NCBI GenBank assembly: GCA_021646405.1
Contig: SOER01000021.1
Coordinates: forward strand, 1 to 50,662
DNA: 50,662 bases
Direction of reading: 5' to 3'
Origin: Candidatus Loosdrechtia aerotolerans
GTDB taxonomy: Bacteria; Planctomycetota; Brocadiia; Brocadiales; Brocadiaceae
Numbering within the stretch: the stretch's first letter is position 1; each line of letters starts with the position of its first letter. The notes under the pieces were generated by a model, which was not told where the DNA came from, ran no database searches, and saw only the letters and a program-made list of their open reading frames with translations. Positions 9,367 through 18,576 of the stretch are shown here, one piece after another. The position numbers and the translations under genes were made by a program.

Positions 9367-10014
9367 TTGTTTGATATTGACACGGTAGTAGAGCTTATTA
9401 AACAAGAAAATACAAAATTTGTTGAACCGGTTGTAACAACGATTTCCCGGAAACAAACCCCGTTTCATATATTAATTTCCTGTATTTTGAGTCTCAGGAC
9501 TAAAGATGAAACTACCCGCGCAGCCTCTAATCGTCTCTTTGCTGTCGCTGACACCCCTGAGGATATAATTAAGATTCCTGCTGAGAGAATAGAGAAGCTT
9601 ATTTATCCTGTAGGATTTTATCGGGTAAAGGCAAAGAAGATTAAAGAAATTTGTGAGGAGTTACATACAACATATCAGGGTAGAGTACCGGATGAGATTG
9701 ATGAATTATTAAAACTCAATGGGGTGGGGCGTAAGACGGCTAATTTAGTGGTAACATTAGGATATAAAAAACCCGGTATTTGTGTTGATACCCATGTTCA
9801 CCGGATTACCAATCGCTGGGGATATGTCAGGACGAAAAATCCACATGAGACCGAATTTGTACTTCGCAGGAGACTTCCGGAGAAATACTGGCTTATTATA
9901 AATGATCTTTTGGTTACCTTTGGTCAAAATATCTGTGTTCCTGTCTCACCGAAATGCAGTGTATGCCCGGTCAACAGGTACTGCCAAAAAATTGGTGTAA
10001 CAAGACACCGCTGA
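9367..10014 (+). CDS. nth: Endonuclease III (DNA glycosylase/AP lyase)
   Basis: Base-excision repair enzyme removing oxidised pyrimidines. 215 residues, family length. The helix-hairpin-helix [12 protein letters not shown] holds the catalytic Lys, and [13 protein letters not shown] holds the catalytic Asp. The C-terminal four cysteines have the exact C-x6-C-x2-C-x5-C spacing of the [4Fe-4S] loop ([17 protein letters not shown]). The start is TTG at 9367, preceded by GAGAGG; no ATG is available without losing the N-terminal helix. It converges on larE with almost no gap between the stop codons. Confidence 0.95.
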   Translation: MFDIDTVVELIKQENTKFVEPVVTTISRKQTPFHILISCILSLRTKDETTRAASNRLFAVADTPEDIIKIPAERIEKLIYPVGFYRVKAKKIKEICEELHTTYQGRVPDEIDELLKLNGVGRKTANLVVTLGYKKPGICVDTHVHRITNRWGYVRTKNPHETEFVLRRRLPEKYWLIINDLLVTFGQNICVPVSPKCSVCPVNRYCQKIGVTRHR

Positions 10015-10015
10015 T

Positions 10016-10831
10016 TTATTTCTGTGCTGTGAGTACTTCATTCATACTGCCGCTTCGGTAACCCTCCATATCAAGGGTGATGTAGGTATAACCGATCTCT
10101 TTAAACCTTTTCACAAGTTCCTTCCGTCTGTTGGCCTGTAAAAGAAATGGAATATCCTCCGGCAGTACCTCAATTCGTGCAATGGTATTATGATGCCGGA
10201 CACGGAACTGCCGTAATCCAATACTCCTCAAGTAATCTTCTGCTGCGGCTATAAGGGATAGTTTGCCTTCTGTAATGGATTCGCCGTAGGGGAAGCGGGA
10301 TGACATGCATGCATAGGGGGGTTTATTCCAGTTAGAAAGATTAAGGTATTTCGATATTTGGCGAATATCTGCCTTTCTCAATCCACTCTCTTTAAGAGGA
10401 CTGCATATATTCAGCTCTCTTGCTGCATCGAGTCCGGGCCGATATTCATTTGCATCATCGAGATTTGCACCGTCGGCAACATTTTTGTATCCCTTTTCCT
10501 GCGCAATATCTTTCAGTTTTCCAAACAGTTCGGATTTGCAAAAATAGCATCGGTTCGGAGGGTTGTTCGCAAATCCTTCAATACCAAGTTCGGAAGTATG
10601 AATTGTCATATGAGGTATGCCGATCTCTTTTGCTATCCTTTTTGCCTCCTCATACTCATGTACCGGATATGTTTCTGAACGGGCCGTTACGGCTAAAGCC
10701 TTTTCTCCAAGAATATCATAACAAACTTTCGCTACGAGTGAGCTATCTACTCCTCCCGAAAAGGCTACCACAACACTCTCTAAGGTCCTTATGGTTTCTT
10801 GCAGTTTTTTTAGTTTTTCATTTACATCCAT
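10016..10831 (-). CDS. larE: LarE-type ATP-dependent sulfur transferase, three-cysteine (probably iron-sulfur) form
   Basis: LarE adenylates and thiolates the pyridinium biscarboxylate intermediate of the nickel-pincer nucleotide cofactor. Seen: an N-terminal PP-loop SGGVDSS (residues 25-31), then NRCYFCK (C95, C98) and KPPYACMSSRFPYGE (C175). C175 aligns with the single sacrificial cysteine of Lactobacillus LarE. The additional CxxC is typical of the three-cysteine LarE group reported to hold a [4Fe-4S] cluster and act catalytically. 271 residues, family length. It follows nadA by 60 bases on the same strand, so the two are probably co-transcribed. No larA, larB or larC is in the window, so the cofactor's user is unknown. 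Confidence 0.9.
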   Translation of the reverse strand: MDVNEKLKKLQETIRTLESVVVAFSGGVDSSLVAKVCYDILGEKALAVTARSETYPVHEYEEAKRIAKEIGIPHMTIHTSELGIEGFANNPPNRCYFCKSELFGKLKDIAQEKGYKNVADGANLDDANEYRPGLDAARELNICSPLKESGLRKADIRQISKYLNLSNWNKPPYACMSSRFPYGESITEGKLSLIAAAEDYLRSIGLRQFRVRHHNTIARIEVLPEDIPFLLQANRRKELVKRFKEIGYTYITLDMEGYRSGSMNEVLTAQK

Positions 10832-10891
10832 GTCTGATATACGATAAAAAGTTTTATTTCCCTGTATTTTCTGCTATTCTGTGGTAACCTG

Positions 10892-11797
10892 TCACGATAA
10901 GTCGAGCATTCTTTGAATAGCTATTCGTGCCCTTCCCATGATTGTATCCGGCACCTTCACCTGGTAAACGAGGTCTTCGAGGGACCAGAGTATTTTTTCT
11001 AAAGTAATGAGTTTCATATTGGTACAGTCAGCAAGGCGAGTGATTGCGTAAAAGGATTTTTGAGGGTTCTCTTTCTGTAAACGATGGAGAATACCAATCT
11101 CTGTTCCCACAATAAATTCCTGACTATCACTTTCCCTGCAATATTTAGCAATTCCCGTGGTACTGGCGACATGATCTGCCAATGCTATGACATCAGATGT
11201 ACATTCCGGGTGAACAACAACCCTGGCATGAGGATACTCTTTCTTCATGCTTATAATATGTTCTGCCAAAATCCTGTGATGGGTAGGGCAGTATCCTTCC
11301 CAGAGTATCATAGAGCGATGTAATTTTGATGCTACATACCCTCCTAAGCTCTTATCAGGTATGAAAAGAATCTCCTGGTCTTCGGGAATAGATGATACTA
11401 TTTTCATTGCGTTAGAGGAGGTACAGCAAATATCACTCTCAGCCTTCACGGCAGCAGTACTATTTACATAACAGACCACTTTCGCATTTGGATGTTCCTT
11501 TTTCTTTAATTGAAGTTGTTTGAGAGTAACCATATTGGCCATAGGGCACCCTGCATGTTCATCAGGCAGTAGCACAAGCTTATCGGGGCAGAGTATGGAA
11601 GCCGTCTCGGCCATGAAATGTACACCGGAAAACACAATGATATCGGCTTGTGTCTTCGCTGCTTGTTGCGAAAGCCCTAAAGAGTCACCGGTAAAATCTG
11701 CAATATCTTGTACTTCTCCTCTCTGATAGTTGTGTGCCAGAATTACAGCATTTCTTTTTGTTTTGAGTTCTTTTATTTTATCTACTATACTTGACAC
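10892..11797 (-). CDS. nadA: Quinolinate synthase
   Basis: Condenses iminoaspartate (from NadB) with dihydroxyacetone phosphate to quinolinate, feeding NAD synthesis. 301 residues; three pseudo-repeated domains. Blocks seen: AHNYQRGEVQDIADFTGDSL, CPDKLVLLPDEHAGCPMANM, CTSSNA, SLGGYVA and TEIGILHRL. Cluster cysteines sit at 84, 170 and 258, matching the 81/168/254 spacing of the Thermotoga enzyme. No nadB or nadC is nearby. It leads a two-gene unit with larE, whose cofactor pathway begins from nicotinic acid adenine dinucleotide, a product of the same route. Confidence 0.96.
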   Translation of the reverse strand: MSSIVDKIKELKTKRNAVILAHNYQRGEVQDIADFTGDSLGLSQQAAKTQADIIVFSGVHFMAETASILCPDKLVLLPDEHAGCPMANMVTLKQLQLKKKEHPNAKVVCYVNSTAAVKAESDICCTSSNAMKIVSSIPEDQEILFIPDKSLGGYVASKLHRSMILWEGYCPTHHRILAEHIISMKKEYPHARVVVHPECTSDVIALADHVASTTGIAKYCRESDSQEFIVGTEIGILHRLQKENPQKSFYAITRLADCTNMKLITLEKILWSLEDLVYQVKVPDTIMGRARIAIQRMLDLS

Positions 11798-11971
11798 AGT
11801 TATACAATCGCTCCGTATGTTATGTTAAAAAATTTAATTTTTCATGATTAATGATAACAGAGCATCGGTTATTTTTAAATACTTTTTTTAAAGGAGTCCT
11901 TTAACAACTTTTAAGTTCTATACAACCATTGAAATTGGGGGTAGTGAAAATGTCTGGTAAGTCGTTTTCAC

Positions 11972-12000
11972 TTGACAGAGAAAATTCTTTCTGATATGAT
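11972..12000 (+). promoter_or_regulatory. Strong sigma-70-type promoter for tRNA-Val and the thrS cluster
   Basis: TTGACA (11972-11977), an optimal 17-base spacer and TATGAT (11995-12000). Transcription would begin near 12007, about 64 bases before the tRNA. No terminator is visible between the tRNA and thrS, so the transcript probably continues into the translation genes. Confidence 0.8.
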
Positions 12001-12070
12001 TACTTTGCCTAAGTACGATATTTTTAAAGATTTCGGAAGAAATCTGTGTATCCTTTCATGGGTGATACTT

Positions 12071-12147
12071 GGGCGATTAGCTCAGTTGGCTAGAGCGCTT
12101 GCTCGACAAGCAAGAGGTCACTGGTTCGAGTCCAGTATCGCCCACCA
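12071..12147 (+). tRNA. tRNA-Val (GAC anticodon), CCA encoded
   Basis: A full cloverleaf: acceptor GGGCGAT (12071-12077) with ATCGCCC (12137-12143), D stem GCTC/GAGC, anticodon stem CTTGC/GCAAG, T arm ACTGG-TTCGAGT-CCAGT, discriminator A and genomic CCA (12145-12147). The anticodon loop is TCGACAA, giving GAC at 12105-12107. Position 33, before the anticodon, is C (12104) where nearly all elongator tRNAs have U. It lies 103 bases upstream of thrS. Confidence 0.93.
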
Positions 12148-12250
12148 TGTGTCAGGAAAATATCCGACAGAGAGGGTATGTATAGTAACTTCCGTAAATA
12201 TTTGCATATAAGCGATACAAATACAACAGGACAAATTTTTCTGAAGACAT

Positions 12251-14173
12251 ATGATTAAGGTTACGTTACCTGACGGGACAGAAAAAGAATACGAAAAGAA
12301 TACAACAATTGGTGAGGTTGCTCATTCTATTAATGGCAGATTGCACGAGAAGGCTTTAGCCGGAAAGATTGGTGGTATACCCGTTGACCTCAGTTACCCT
12401 ATCAAAGAAGACACTTCACTTTTGGTAATTACTGAAGATACTGAAGAAGGATTGGATATCCTTCGGCACAGTGTAGCTCATATTATGGCACAGGCAGTTA
12501 AAAGGCTGTTTCCCGAAGCAAAACTTGGTATAGGTCCTACGATTGAGAACGGGTTTTATTATGACTTTGGTCTTCAGCATAGTCTGACCGAGGACGATAT
12601 CAAGAGAATTGAAGAAGAAATGGCAGAAATCATCCGTGAAGATATTCCCATTAAGAGGGTAGAGTTGTCCCGTGATGTTGCTATAAAGAAGATGGAAGAG
12701 CTTGGTCAGTCTTTCAAGGTAGAACTTATTAAAGATATTGAAGACGATGTTGTTTCATTTTACACACAAGCCGAATTTATCGATTTGTGCCGCGGTCCTC
12801 ATATTCAGCGGACGGGTGTGGTAAAGGTTTTCAAACTTTTGAACGTTGCAGGTGCCTATTGGCGTGGGAAAGAAACAAATCCTATGCTTCAGCGTATTTA
12901 TGGTACTGCATTCTTTACCCGGAAGGAACTTGACAGGTATTTAACATTTCTTGAAGAGGCGCAGAAGCGTGACCACCGGAAGATTGGCAGGGAGTTAGAT
13001 CTGTTTAGTTTTCATGAAGAGGGCGGGCCGGGATTAGCTTTCTGGCATCCAAAGGGTGCCCGGATGCGGAGTATCATAGAGAATTTCTGGAGGGAAGAAC
13101 ATTTCAAAAGGGGGTACGACACCGTATATAGTCCGCATATTGCGAAGATCAACTTATGGAAGACAAGTGGTCACTGGAACTTTTACCGGGAGAGTATGTA
13201 TTCACCCATTGAGGTCGATGGGCAAGAATATATTCTCAAACCAATGAACTGCCCATTTGCCGTACTTATGTATAAGACGAAGCTTCGCAGTTATCGTGAT
13301 TTACCTTTACGGTGGGGGGAATTGGGGACGGTATATCGGTATGAGAGGTCCGGTGTTCTTCACGGGCTGCTCCGTGTTCGTGGATTTACCCAGGATGATG
13401 CTCATATATTCTGTACCCCGGGTCAGCTTGAAAATGAGATCCTCGGTGTGATTGAACTGGCACAATTTATGCTGTCTAGTTTTGGATTCCATGAATACGA
13501 GATAGAATTAAGTGTTCGGGGTAAGGGTGAAAAAGAGAAATACATAGGCAGAGACGAAGTTTGGGAACATGCAGAGGATGCACTAAAGACAGCGCTGGAG
13601 AAAAAAGGATTACCGTATATCCGTATGGAGGGTGAGGCAAAGTTCTACGGCCCGGCTATTGATATAAAGGTTAAGGATGCTATAGGAAGGGGGTGGCAGG
13701 GACCCACTATTCAGGTGGACTTTAACCTTCCCGAGAGATTTGATATTCAGTATGTAGGTCCGGATGGTCTTTACCATCAGGTTGTCATGGTTCATCGTAC
13801 GGTTCTTGGGGCAATGGAACGGTTTATCGGATGTTTGATAGAACATTATGCTGGCGATTTCCCGTTATGGATTGCACCAGTTCAGATGCGGATACTATCC
13901 ATTACGGATATGCATATTGATTACGCAAAGAAATTACAGGCCCGGTTGCTTTTAAAGAATTTTCGGGTAGAATGTGATACCGGGAATGCAAAAATTAATT
14001 ATAAAATCCGTCAGGGCACCCTGGAAAAAATTCCCTATTTATTAATTGTTGGTGATAAAGAAATACAATCCGGAACTGTCTCCATCCGAAGTAGAAAGAA
14101 GGGAAATGAGGGGGTACTTTCGGTTGAAGATTTTATAGAGAAAGTTGATAGTGAAGTCCGGGAAAAAAGGTAA
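12251..14173 (+). CDS. thrS: Threonyl-tRNA synthetase
   Basis: Charges tRNA-Thr. 640 residues with the full bacterial architecture: TGS domain 1-60 (starts MIKVTLPDGTEKEYE), the editing domain with LRHSVAHIMAQAVKRLFPEA, a class II core with motif 2 around YRYERSGVLHGLLRVRGF, the zinc-site Cys in KPMNCPF and the motif 3 region VHRTVLGAMERFIGCLIEHY, and the C-terminal anticodon-binding domain from about 540. It heads thrS-infC-rpmI-rplT-pheS-pheT, an ancient arrangement. The infC start follows its stop by 31 bases. Confidence 0.97.
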   Translation: MIKVTLPDGTEKEYEKNTTIGEVAHSINGRLHEKALAGKIGGIPVDLSYPIKEDTSLLVITEDTEEGLDILRHSVAHIMAQAVKRLFPEAKLGIGPTIENGFYYDFGLQHSLTEDDIKRIEEEMAEIIREDIPIKRVELSRDVAIKKMEELGQSFKVELIKDIEDDVVSFYTQAEFIDLCRGPHIQRTGVVKVFKLLNVAGAYWRGKETNPMLQRIYGTAFFTRKELDRYLTFLEEAQKRDHRKIGRELDLFSFHEEGGPGLAFWHPKGARMRSIIENFWREEHFKRGYDTVYSPHIAKINLWKTSGHWNFYRESMYSPIEVDGQEYILKPMNCPFAVLMYKTKLRSYRDLPLRWGELGTVYRYERSGVLHGLLRVRGFTQDDAHIFCTPGQLENEILGVIELAQFMLSSFGFHEYEIELSVRGKGEKEKYIGRDEVWEHAEDALKTALEKKGLPYIRMEGEAKFYGPAIDIKVKDAIGRGWQGPTIQVDFNLPERFDIQYVGPDGLYHQVVMVHRTVLGAMERFIGCLIEHYAGDFPLWIAPVQMRILSITDMHIDYAKKLQARLLLKNFRVECDTGNAKINYKIRQGTLEKIPYLLIVGDKEIQSGTVSIRSRKKGNEGVLSVEDFIEKVDSEVREKR

Positions 14174-14204
14174 ATATTGTTAATTTTTTTAGAGGAGAAA
14201 GTTT

Positions 14205-14702
14205 ATTTCACAAGAATTAAGGATTAATGAGCGTATCCGTACTCAAAATGTAAGATTAATTGATGAGAACGGTGTACAAATTGGTGTGGTAAGTAGAGAA
14301 GATGCCCTTGAAAGGGCGAAGAATGCGGGACAGGACCTTGTAGAGGTAGCTCCAGATGCAAATCCCCCCGTTTGCAGGATATTGAATTATGGTAAATACA
14401 AATATAAGCAAAAAAAGAAATTGCAGCAAAAGCAGCATGTAGCTCAGCTAAAAGAATTACGTGTCAGACCAAAAACAGGGGAACATGACATCCAGACGAA
14501 AATCCGCCAGGCCAGGAAGTTTTTAGAAGGTAAAAATCGCGTCCTTATTAACATGATGTTTAAAGGAAGAGAACGGGCTCATACGGAAATAGGGATAAGT
14601 ATATTAAAACAAATTGCAGCATCATTAGAAGATGTTGCTAAAGTGGAAATGGAGAAGACGGGTGATGACCGGAAAATGGGAATAATTTTATCACCGAAAT
14701 AA
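14205..14702 (+). CDS. infC: Translation initiation factor IF-3 with AUU start codon
   Basis: Binds the 30S subunit and checks start codons. Conserved IF-3 N-terminal sequence (RINERIRTQNVRLIDENGVQ) runs in frame upstream of every ATG, GTG or TTG start; without it the N domain is lost. The only sensible start is ATT at 14205-14207, with AGAGGAG (14191-14197) 7 bases upstream. This gives 165 residues, the normal length. AUU is the classic infC start in E. coli, where it lets IF-3 repress its own translation by rejecting non-canonical starts; the same control is inferred here. The C domain blocks ELRVRPKTGEHDIQTK and MMFKGRERAH are intact. Confidence 0.93.
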   Translation: MSQELRINERIRTQNVRLIDENGVQIGVVSREDALERAKNAGQDLVEVAPDANPPVCRILNYGKYKYKQKKKLQQKQHVAQLKELRVRPKTGEHDIQTKIRQARKFLEGKNRVLINMMFKGRERAHTEIGISILKQIAASLEDVAKVEMEKTGDDRKMGIILSPK

Positions 14703-14777
14703 AGGAAAGTGTATTTCTATAGTTTCATCATGTCGCTCCCCCCCAAGGACAACTAGTTATTATGGAGGTTTGTATAA

Positions 14778-14987
14778 ATGCCAAAGTTAAAAACCCACAA
14801 AGGGATTAAAAAGAGAATAAAGATTACTGCTAAAGGCAAGGTAATCATGGCCAGGGCAGGAAAAAGTCATTTAATGTCGGGAAAGTCAGGAACAAAAAAG
14901 CAGTCCTTGAGAAAAAAGAAGGAGGCATCTCCTGCTTTCAGTAAGATCATGAAAAAGGCTTTACATAATATCGAATATAGTAAATAA
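14778..14987 (+). CDS. rpmI: Ribosomal protein bL35
   Basis: 69 residues, very basic, starting [20 protein letters not shown] as in bL35. A TGGAGG ribosome binding site (14762-14767) precedes ATG 14778. It sits in the standard infC-rpmI-rplT order. The 75 bases between infC and rpmI hold a C-run; in other bacteria this leader is where L20 represses the operon, but I cannot see a clear pseudoknot by eye. Confidence 0.95.
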   Translation: MPKLKTHKGIKKRIKITAKGKVIMARAGKSHLMSGKSGTKKQSLRKKKEASPAFSKIMKKALHNIEYSK

Positions 14988-15026
14988 GCTATTTATACAT
15001 TTACATTTTTATAAGAGAGTTGTACT

Positions 15027-15380
15027 ATGCCAAGAGCAACAAAAGGTTCAGCAAGAAAAAGAGCAAGGAAAAGGTTATTAAATAAAACAGAAGGGTATTG
15101 GGGCGGACGTGGTAATTTGTACCGAAAAGCCATGGAAACCTATATCCGTGCTATGGCCTATTCATTCCGTGACAGGAAGGCACGTAAAAGAAAGTTTAGA
15201 GAATTGTGGATATCCAGAATTAATGCTGCAGTGAGGGCATATGACCTTTCCTATAGTAGTTTTATTCACGGGTTGGCAAAAGCCAATATTAATATTAATC
15301 GAAAAATGCTGGCTGATATGGCAGTAAACGATAAACCCGCCTTTCATAATCTCGTTGAACAGGTTAGGGCAGCAGGATAA
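15027..15380 (+). CDS. rplT: Ribosomal protein bL20
   Basis: 117 residues. The 23S-binding basic extension and core are canonical: [17 protein letters not shown], then [37 protein letters not shown] and [11 protein letters not shown]20 is needed for 50S assembly and in many bacteria is the autogenous repressor of its operon. It is preceded by GAGAG and lies 39 bases after rpmI. Confidence 0.96.
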   Translation: MPRATKGSARKRARKRLLNKTEGYWGGRGNLYRKAMETYIRAMAYSFRDRKARKRKFRELWISRINAAVRAYDLSYSSFIHGLAKANININRKMLADMAVNDKPAFHNLVEQVRAAG

Positions 15381-15483
15381 AATACACTTTCGATAAAGGT
15401 TGCAGAATTTGTGAGATATTTAGGCACGTCTTTCATTACAGATACGGCCGGAAGACGCGCCTATATTTTTTATAAATGAAGAA

Positions 15484-16500
15484 ATGATAAAAGAATTGGA
15501 AGAGGTTAAAAAGGACTTCCTGAACGAGATTAATTCGGTTGCAACCCTGAAGGATATAGAACAACTGAAGATAAAATACCTGGGAAGAAAAGGTATTATT
15601 AGCGATTTCATGAAAACAATTCCAACTGTACCGGCAGAGCAGCGTGCTACGTATGGACTGCAGATTAATACCTTAAAGAATGAATTTACCAGTCTCATAG
15701 GGGATGTTACAAGAAGGTTATCCCGGGGAGCGATTCCCAGGACTGAAAAGGAACTCTTTGATATAACCTTACCCGGCAAACAGCCTCCTCTTGGGAAGAA
15801 ACACCCGATTACCCAGACAATAGATGATGTCAAAGAAGCCTTTGCCCGATTGGGTTTTGATGTGGCGTATGGGCCAGAGGTTGAATTGGAATATTACAAT
15901 TTTGATGCCCTGAATATACCCTCTGATCATCCATCCCGGACTGATTTTGATACGTTTTATATTAAAAACGATATACTCTTGAGAAGTCAGACATCAACGG
16001 TTCAGATTCGTATTATGGAAAAGCAAAAGCCCCCTATACGCATTATTGCACCTGGCAGGGTATACAGACCTGATACGGTTGATGCCCGGCATTCATTTAT
16101 GTTTCACCAGGTGGAAGGTTTACTGGTTGATGAGGGTGTGAGTTTTACAGACCTGAAAGAGGTACTGAACCAGTTTATTAAGACTTATTTTGGAAAAGAT
16201 GTTCAGATGCGTTTCCGGCCGTCCTTCTTCCCTTTTACTGAACCGAGTGCTGAGGTAGATATCTCATGTTCTATTTGTTCAGGCAAGGGATGTAGTGTAT
16301 GTTCTTATAGCGGGTGGGTGGAAATATTAGGAGCCGGAATGGTTGATCCTCACGTATTTAAAGCCGTGCATTACGATGCAGAAAAATATACGGGTTTTGC
16401 ATTCGGGATGGGTATTGAACGGATTACCATGCTGAAGTATGGTATTGATGATATTCGTCTTTTTTATGAAAATGATATACGTTTTTTATCTCAATTTTAA
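15484..16500 (+). CDS. pheS: Phenylalanyl-tRNA synthetase alpha chain
   Basis: 338 residues. N-terminal coiled coil (1-85) binds tRNA; the class II core contains VEGLLVDEGVSF and the motif 2 and 3 regions (TEPSAEVDISCSIC, GFAFGMGIERITMLKYGI). CSICSGKGCSVC is the two-CxxC loop found in many bacterial PheS, likely metal-binding. It is joined directly to pheT: its TAA (16498-16500) is followed by the ATG at 16501 with no gap, so translational coupling is likely and helps keep the alpha2-beta2 ratio. Confidence 0.96.
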   Translation: MIKELEEVKKDFLNEINSVATLKDIEQLKIKYLGRKGIISDFMKTIPTVPAEQRATYGLQINTLKNEFTSLIGDVTRRLSRGAIPRTEKELFDITLPGKQPPLGKKHPITQTIDDVKEAFARLGFDVAYGPEVELEYYNFDALNIPSDHPSRTDFDTFYIKNDILLRSQTSTVQIRIMEKQKPPIRIIAPGRVYRPDTVDARHSFMFHQVEGLLVDEGVSFTDLKEVLNQFIKTYFGKDVQMRFRPSFFPFTEPSAEVDISCSICSGKGCSVCSYSGWVEILGAGMVDPHVFKAVHYDAEKYTGFAFGMGIERITMLKYGIDDIRLFYENDIRFLSQF

Positions 16501-18504
16501 ATGAAAATTAGCTATAACTGGTTAAAAGAATACGCTTATTTTTATTTATCTCCGCAAGAACTGGCAGATAAGTTAACGAATGCAGGGTTAGTTGTTGCCG
16601 ACATAAAACCAAAAGAAGATGACTTCTTCTTAGAAATAGAAATAACCTCAAACCGCCCCGATTGCCTTGGCATGATTGGCATTGCACGTGAGGTAACGGC
16701 AGCAGTTGGAGGAAGTTTGCACCTCCCAGATACAGATTTTGAGACGGGAAATACCGATATAACAAACCTTGTTACCGTCTCCGTTGAAGATCCTTTATTA
16801 TGCCCCCGTTATACAGCAAGGGTTGTCCGGAATGTAACAGTAAGACCTTCCCCCGAATGGTTGCAGAAAAGGTTATTATGTATAGGTCTTCGGCCGGTGA
16901 ATAACATTGTAGACATTACCAATTATGTGATGTTTGAAACGGGACAACCCCTCCATGCTTTTGATCTGGATAAGGTACCTGACCGGAGGGTAGTGGTCAG
17001 AAAGGCGAGTAACGGAGAAAAGATAACTACTATTAACGGAGCGCAGAGGGTACTTTTTCATACGATGCTTGTTGTTGCAGACAGTAAGAAACCCATTGCC
17101 GTTGCCGGTATCATGGGAGGGAAAGAGACTGAAGTTTCTGAATCAACCAGGGATATCCTCCTCGAATGTGCTCACTTTGAGCCAAGACAGGTACGGCGCA
17201 CATCAAAGGAATTAGGTATTACCTCGGATTCCTCATACCGTTTCGAAAGAGGTACCGACCTTGAAGGTGTGGAATTTGCGTCGAAAAGGGCTGCAAAACT
17301 TATGAAAGACCTTGCAGATGGAGAGATTGCAGGTGAAGTTGTTGATATAAGATCAAGAAAATGTAAAGAGAAGATGATTACCCTTCGTGTCGATAGGCTT
17401 CATACAGTGCTTGGGGTGGAGATAAAAAGAGATGTTGCCAGTGATATCCTGAGAAGGCTTCAGTTTACGATTGCCCGTGAGGTAAATAACTTTATTGATG
17501 TTACGGTACCAAGCTTTCGAAGGGACATTGATCGTGAGATAGATCTCATCGAAGAAATTGCCAGGGTTTACGGATACAACAATATTCCCACAAAGACCTC
17601 TATTCATATCCGTAGTAGTGGAAAGACAAAATATGAGATAGCAGAAGACTGTATCCGTCAGTGTTTAACCGGTCTCGGATTCTATGAGATTAAAACATAC
17701 AGCATTGTCGATACTTCTTCGCTGCAATCAATGCATCTCTGGTCAGATAAAGAACCTATCGATATTGCCAATCCGTTGAGACAGGAAGAGAGCCGGTTAC
17801 GGATGTGTCTTTTACCGAATCTTATCAATGTAAAAAGATATAACGCAAATTATGGCGTTGAGCGCGTGAGGATTTTTGAGATCGCCAGGGTTTATCTTGC
17901 TGGTGATACATTGCCACACGAAAAAACATGCCTGTCGGTTATAACAGATGCAGATTTTTATAGTTTGAAGGGGATACTTGAATTATTGCTGCAGCAGTTG
18001 GGTATTCCCTCAAAAGGTGAATGGACACCATTTAAAGAGCCGAAACTCTTTAAAGACGAACGAGCTGCGCAGGTTTTCCTTGATGGCAGAGTTCTGGGAT
18101 ACCTTGGGGAAGCGAGTAAAGAATTAGAATTTAAAACACAAACCAGTCTCCTGGAACTGGATGTGGATCTTTTAATTGAAAGTGCGAATTTTACGAAGAA
18201 ATACCAGGTCATATCACAATATCCCTCCGTCATACGTGACCTTGCAATTATTATTGATGAAAGGGTGGCATGGTCATCCATTGAACAATGTATTGCTGAC
18301 ATTCGTATACCCTTTTTCAAGGGTGTAAATTTCTTTGATATTTATCGTGGCAAACAGATACCCGAAGGGCAGAAGAGCGTCGCTTTTAGTCTTTGTTTTC
18401 AGGCACAGGATCGGACACTAAAAGGGGAAGAGGTTGATATTGCTGTGCAAACAGCCCTTGATACTCTGCGGGAAAAGCTTGGCGCTGAACTGCGGAAGAT
18501 ATAA
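16501..18504 (+). CDS. pheT: Phenylalanyl-tRNA synthetase beta chain lacking the EMAP-type tRNA-binding domain
   Basis: 667 residues against about 795 in E. coli. The N-terminal strand MKISYNWLKEY through LTNAGLVVADIKP runs straight into FFLEIEITSNRPDCLGMIGIAREV, so the roughly 110-residue OB-fold (EMAP-like) insertion near residue 40 is absent. The remaining domains look complete: B3/B4 editing (RPVNNIVDITNYVMFETGQPL), B5 (LRVDRLHTVLGV), the catalytic-like core and the C-terminal FDX-ACB anticodon-binding domain (SQYPSVIRDLAIIIDE, FDIYRG, VAFSLCFQAQDRTL). No frameshift is seen, so this is probably a naturally compact form rather than damage. Confidence 0.95.
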   Translation: MKISYNWLKEYAYFYLSPQELADKLTNAGLVVADIKPKEDDFFLEIEITSNRPDCLGMIGIAREVTAAVGGSLHLPDTDFETGNTDITNLVTVSVEDPLLCPRYTARVVRNVTVRPSPEWLQKRLLCIGLRPVNNIVDITNYVMFETGQPLHAFDLDKVPDRRVVVRKASNGEKITTINGAQRVLFHTMLVVADSKKPIAVAGIMGGKETEVSESTRDILLECAHFEPRQVRRTSKELGITSDSSYRFERGTDLEGVEFASKRAAKLMKDLADGEIAGEVVDIRSRKCKEKMITLRVDRLHTVLGVEIKRDVASDILRRLQFTIAREVNNFIDVTVPSFRRDIDREIDLIEEIARVYGYNNIPTKTSIHIRSSGKTKYEIAEDCIRQCLTGLGFYEIKTYSIVDTSSLQSMHLWSDKEPIDIANPLRQEESRLRMCLLPNLINVKRYNANYGVERVRIFEIARVYLAGDTLPHEKTCLSVITDADFYSLKGILELLLQQLGIPSKGEWTPFKEPKLFKDERAAQVFLDGRVLGYLGEASKELEFKTQTSLLELDVDLLIESANFTKKYQVISQYPSVIRDLAIIIDERVAWSSIEQCIADIRIPFFKGVNFFDIYRGKQIPEGQKSVAFSLCFQAQDRTLKGEEVDIAVQTALDTLREKLGAELRKI

Positions 18505-18576
18505 GTGCTGTGCAGGATGAGGCAGGGTGGTTGTCCATTCTCGTCAGTCTCTTATAAAAATCGGTATTAAAATCAT

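Noticed and set aside
11972-12211. Open frame across the tRNA-Val gene
   Set aside because: It reads through the tRNA and promoter; an accidental frame.
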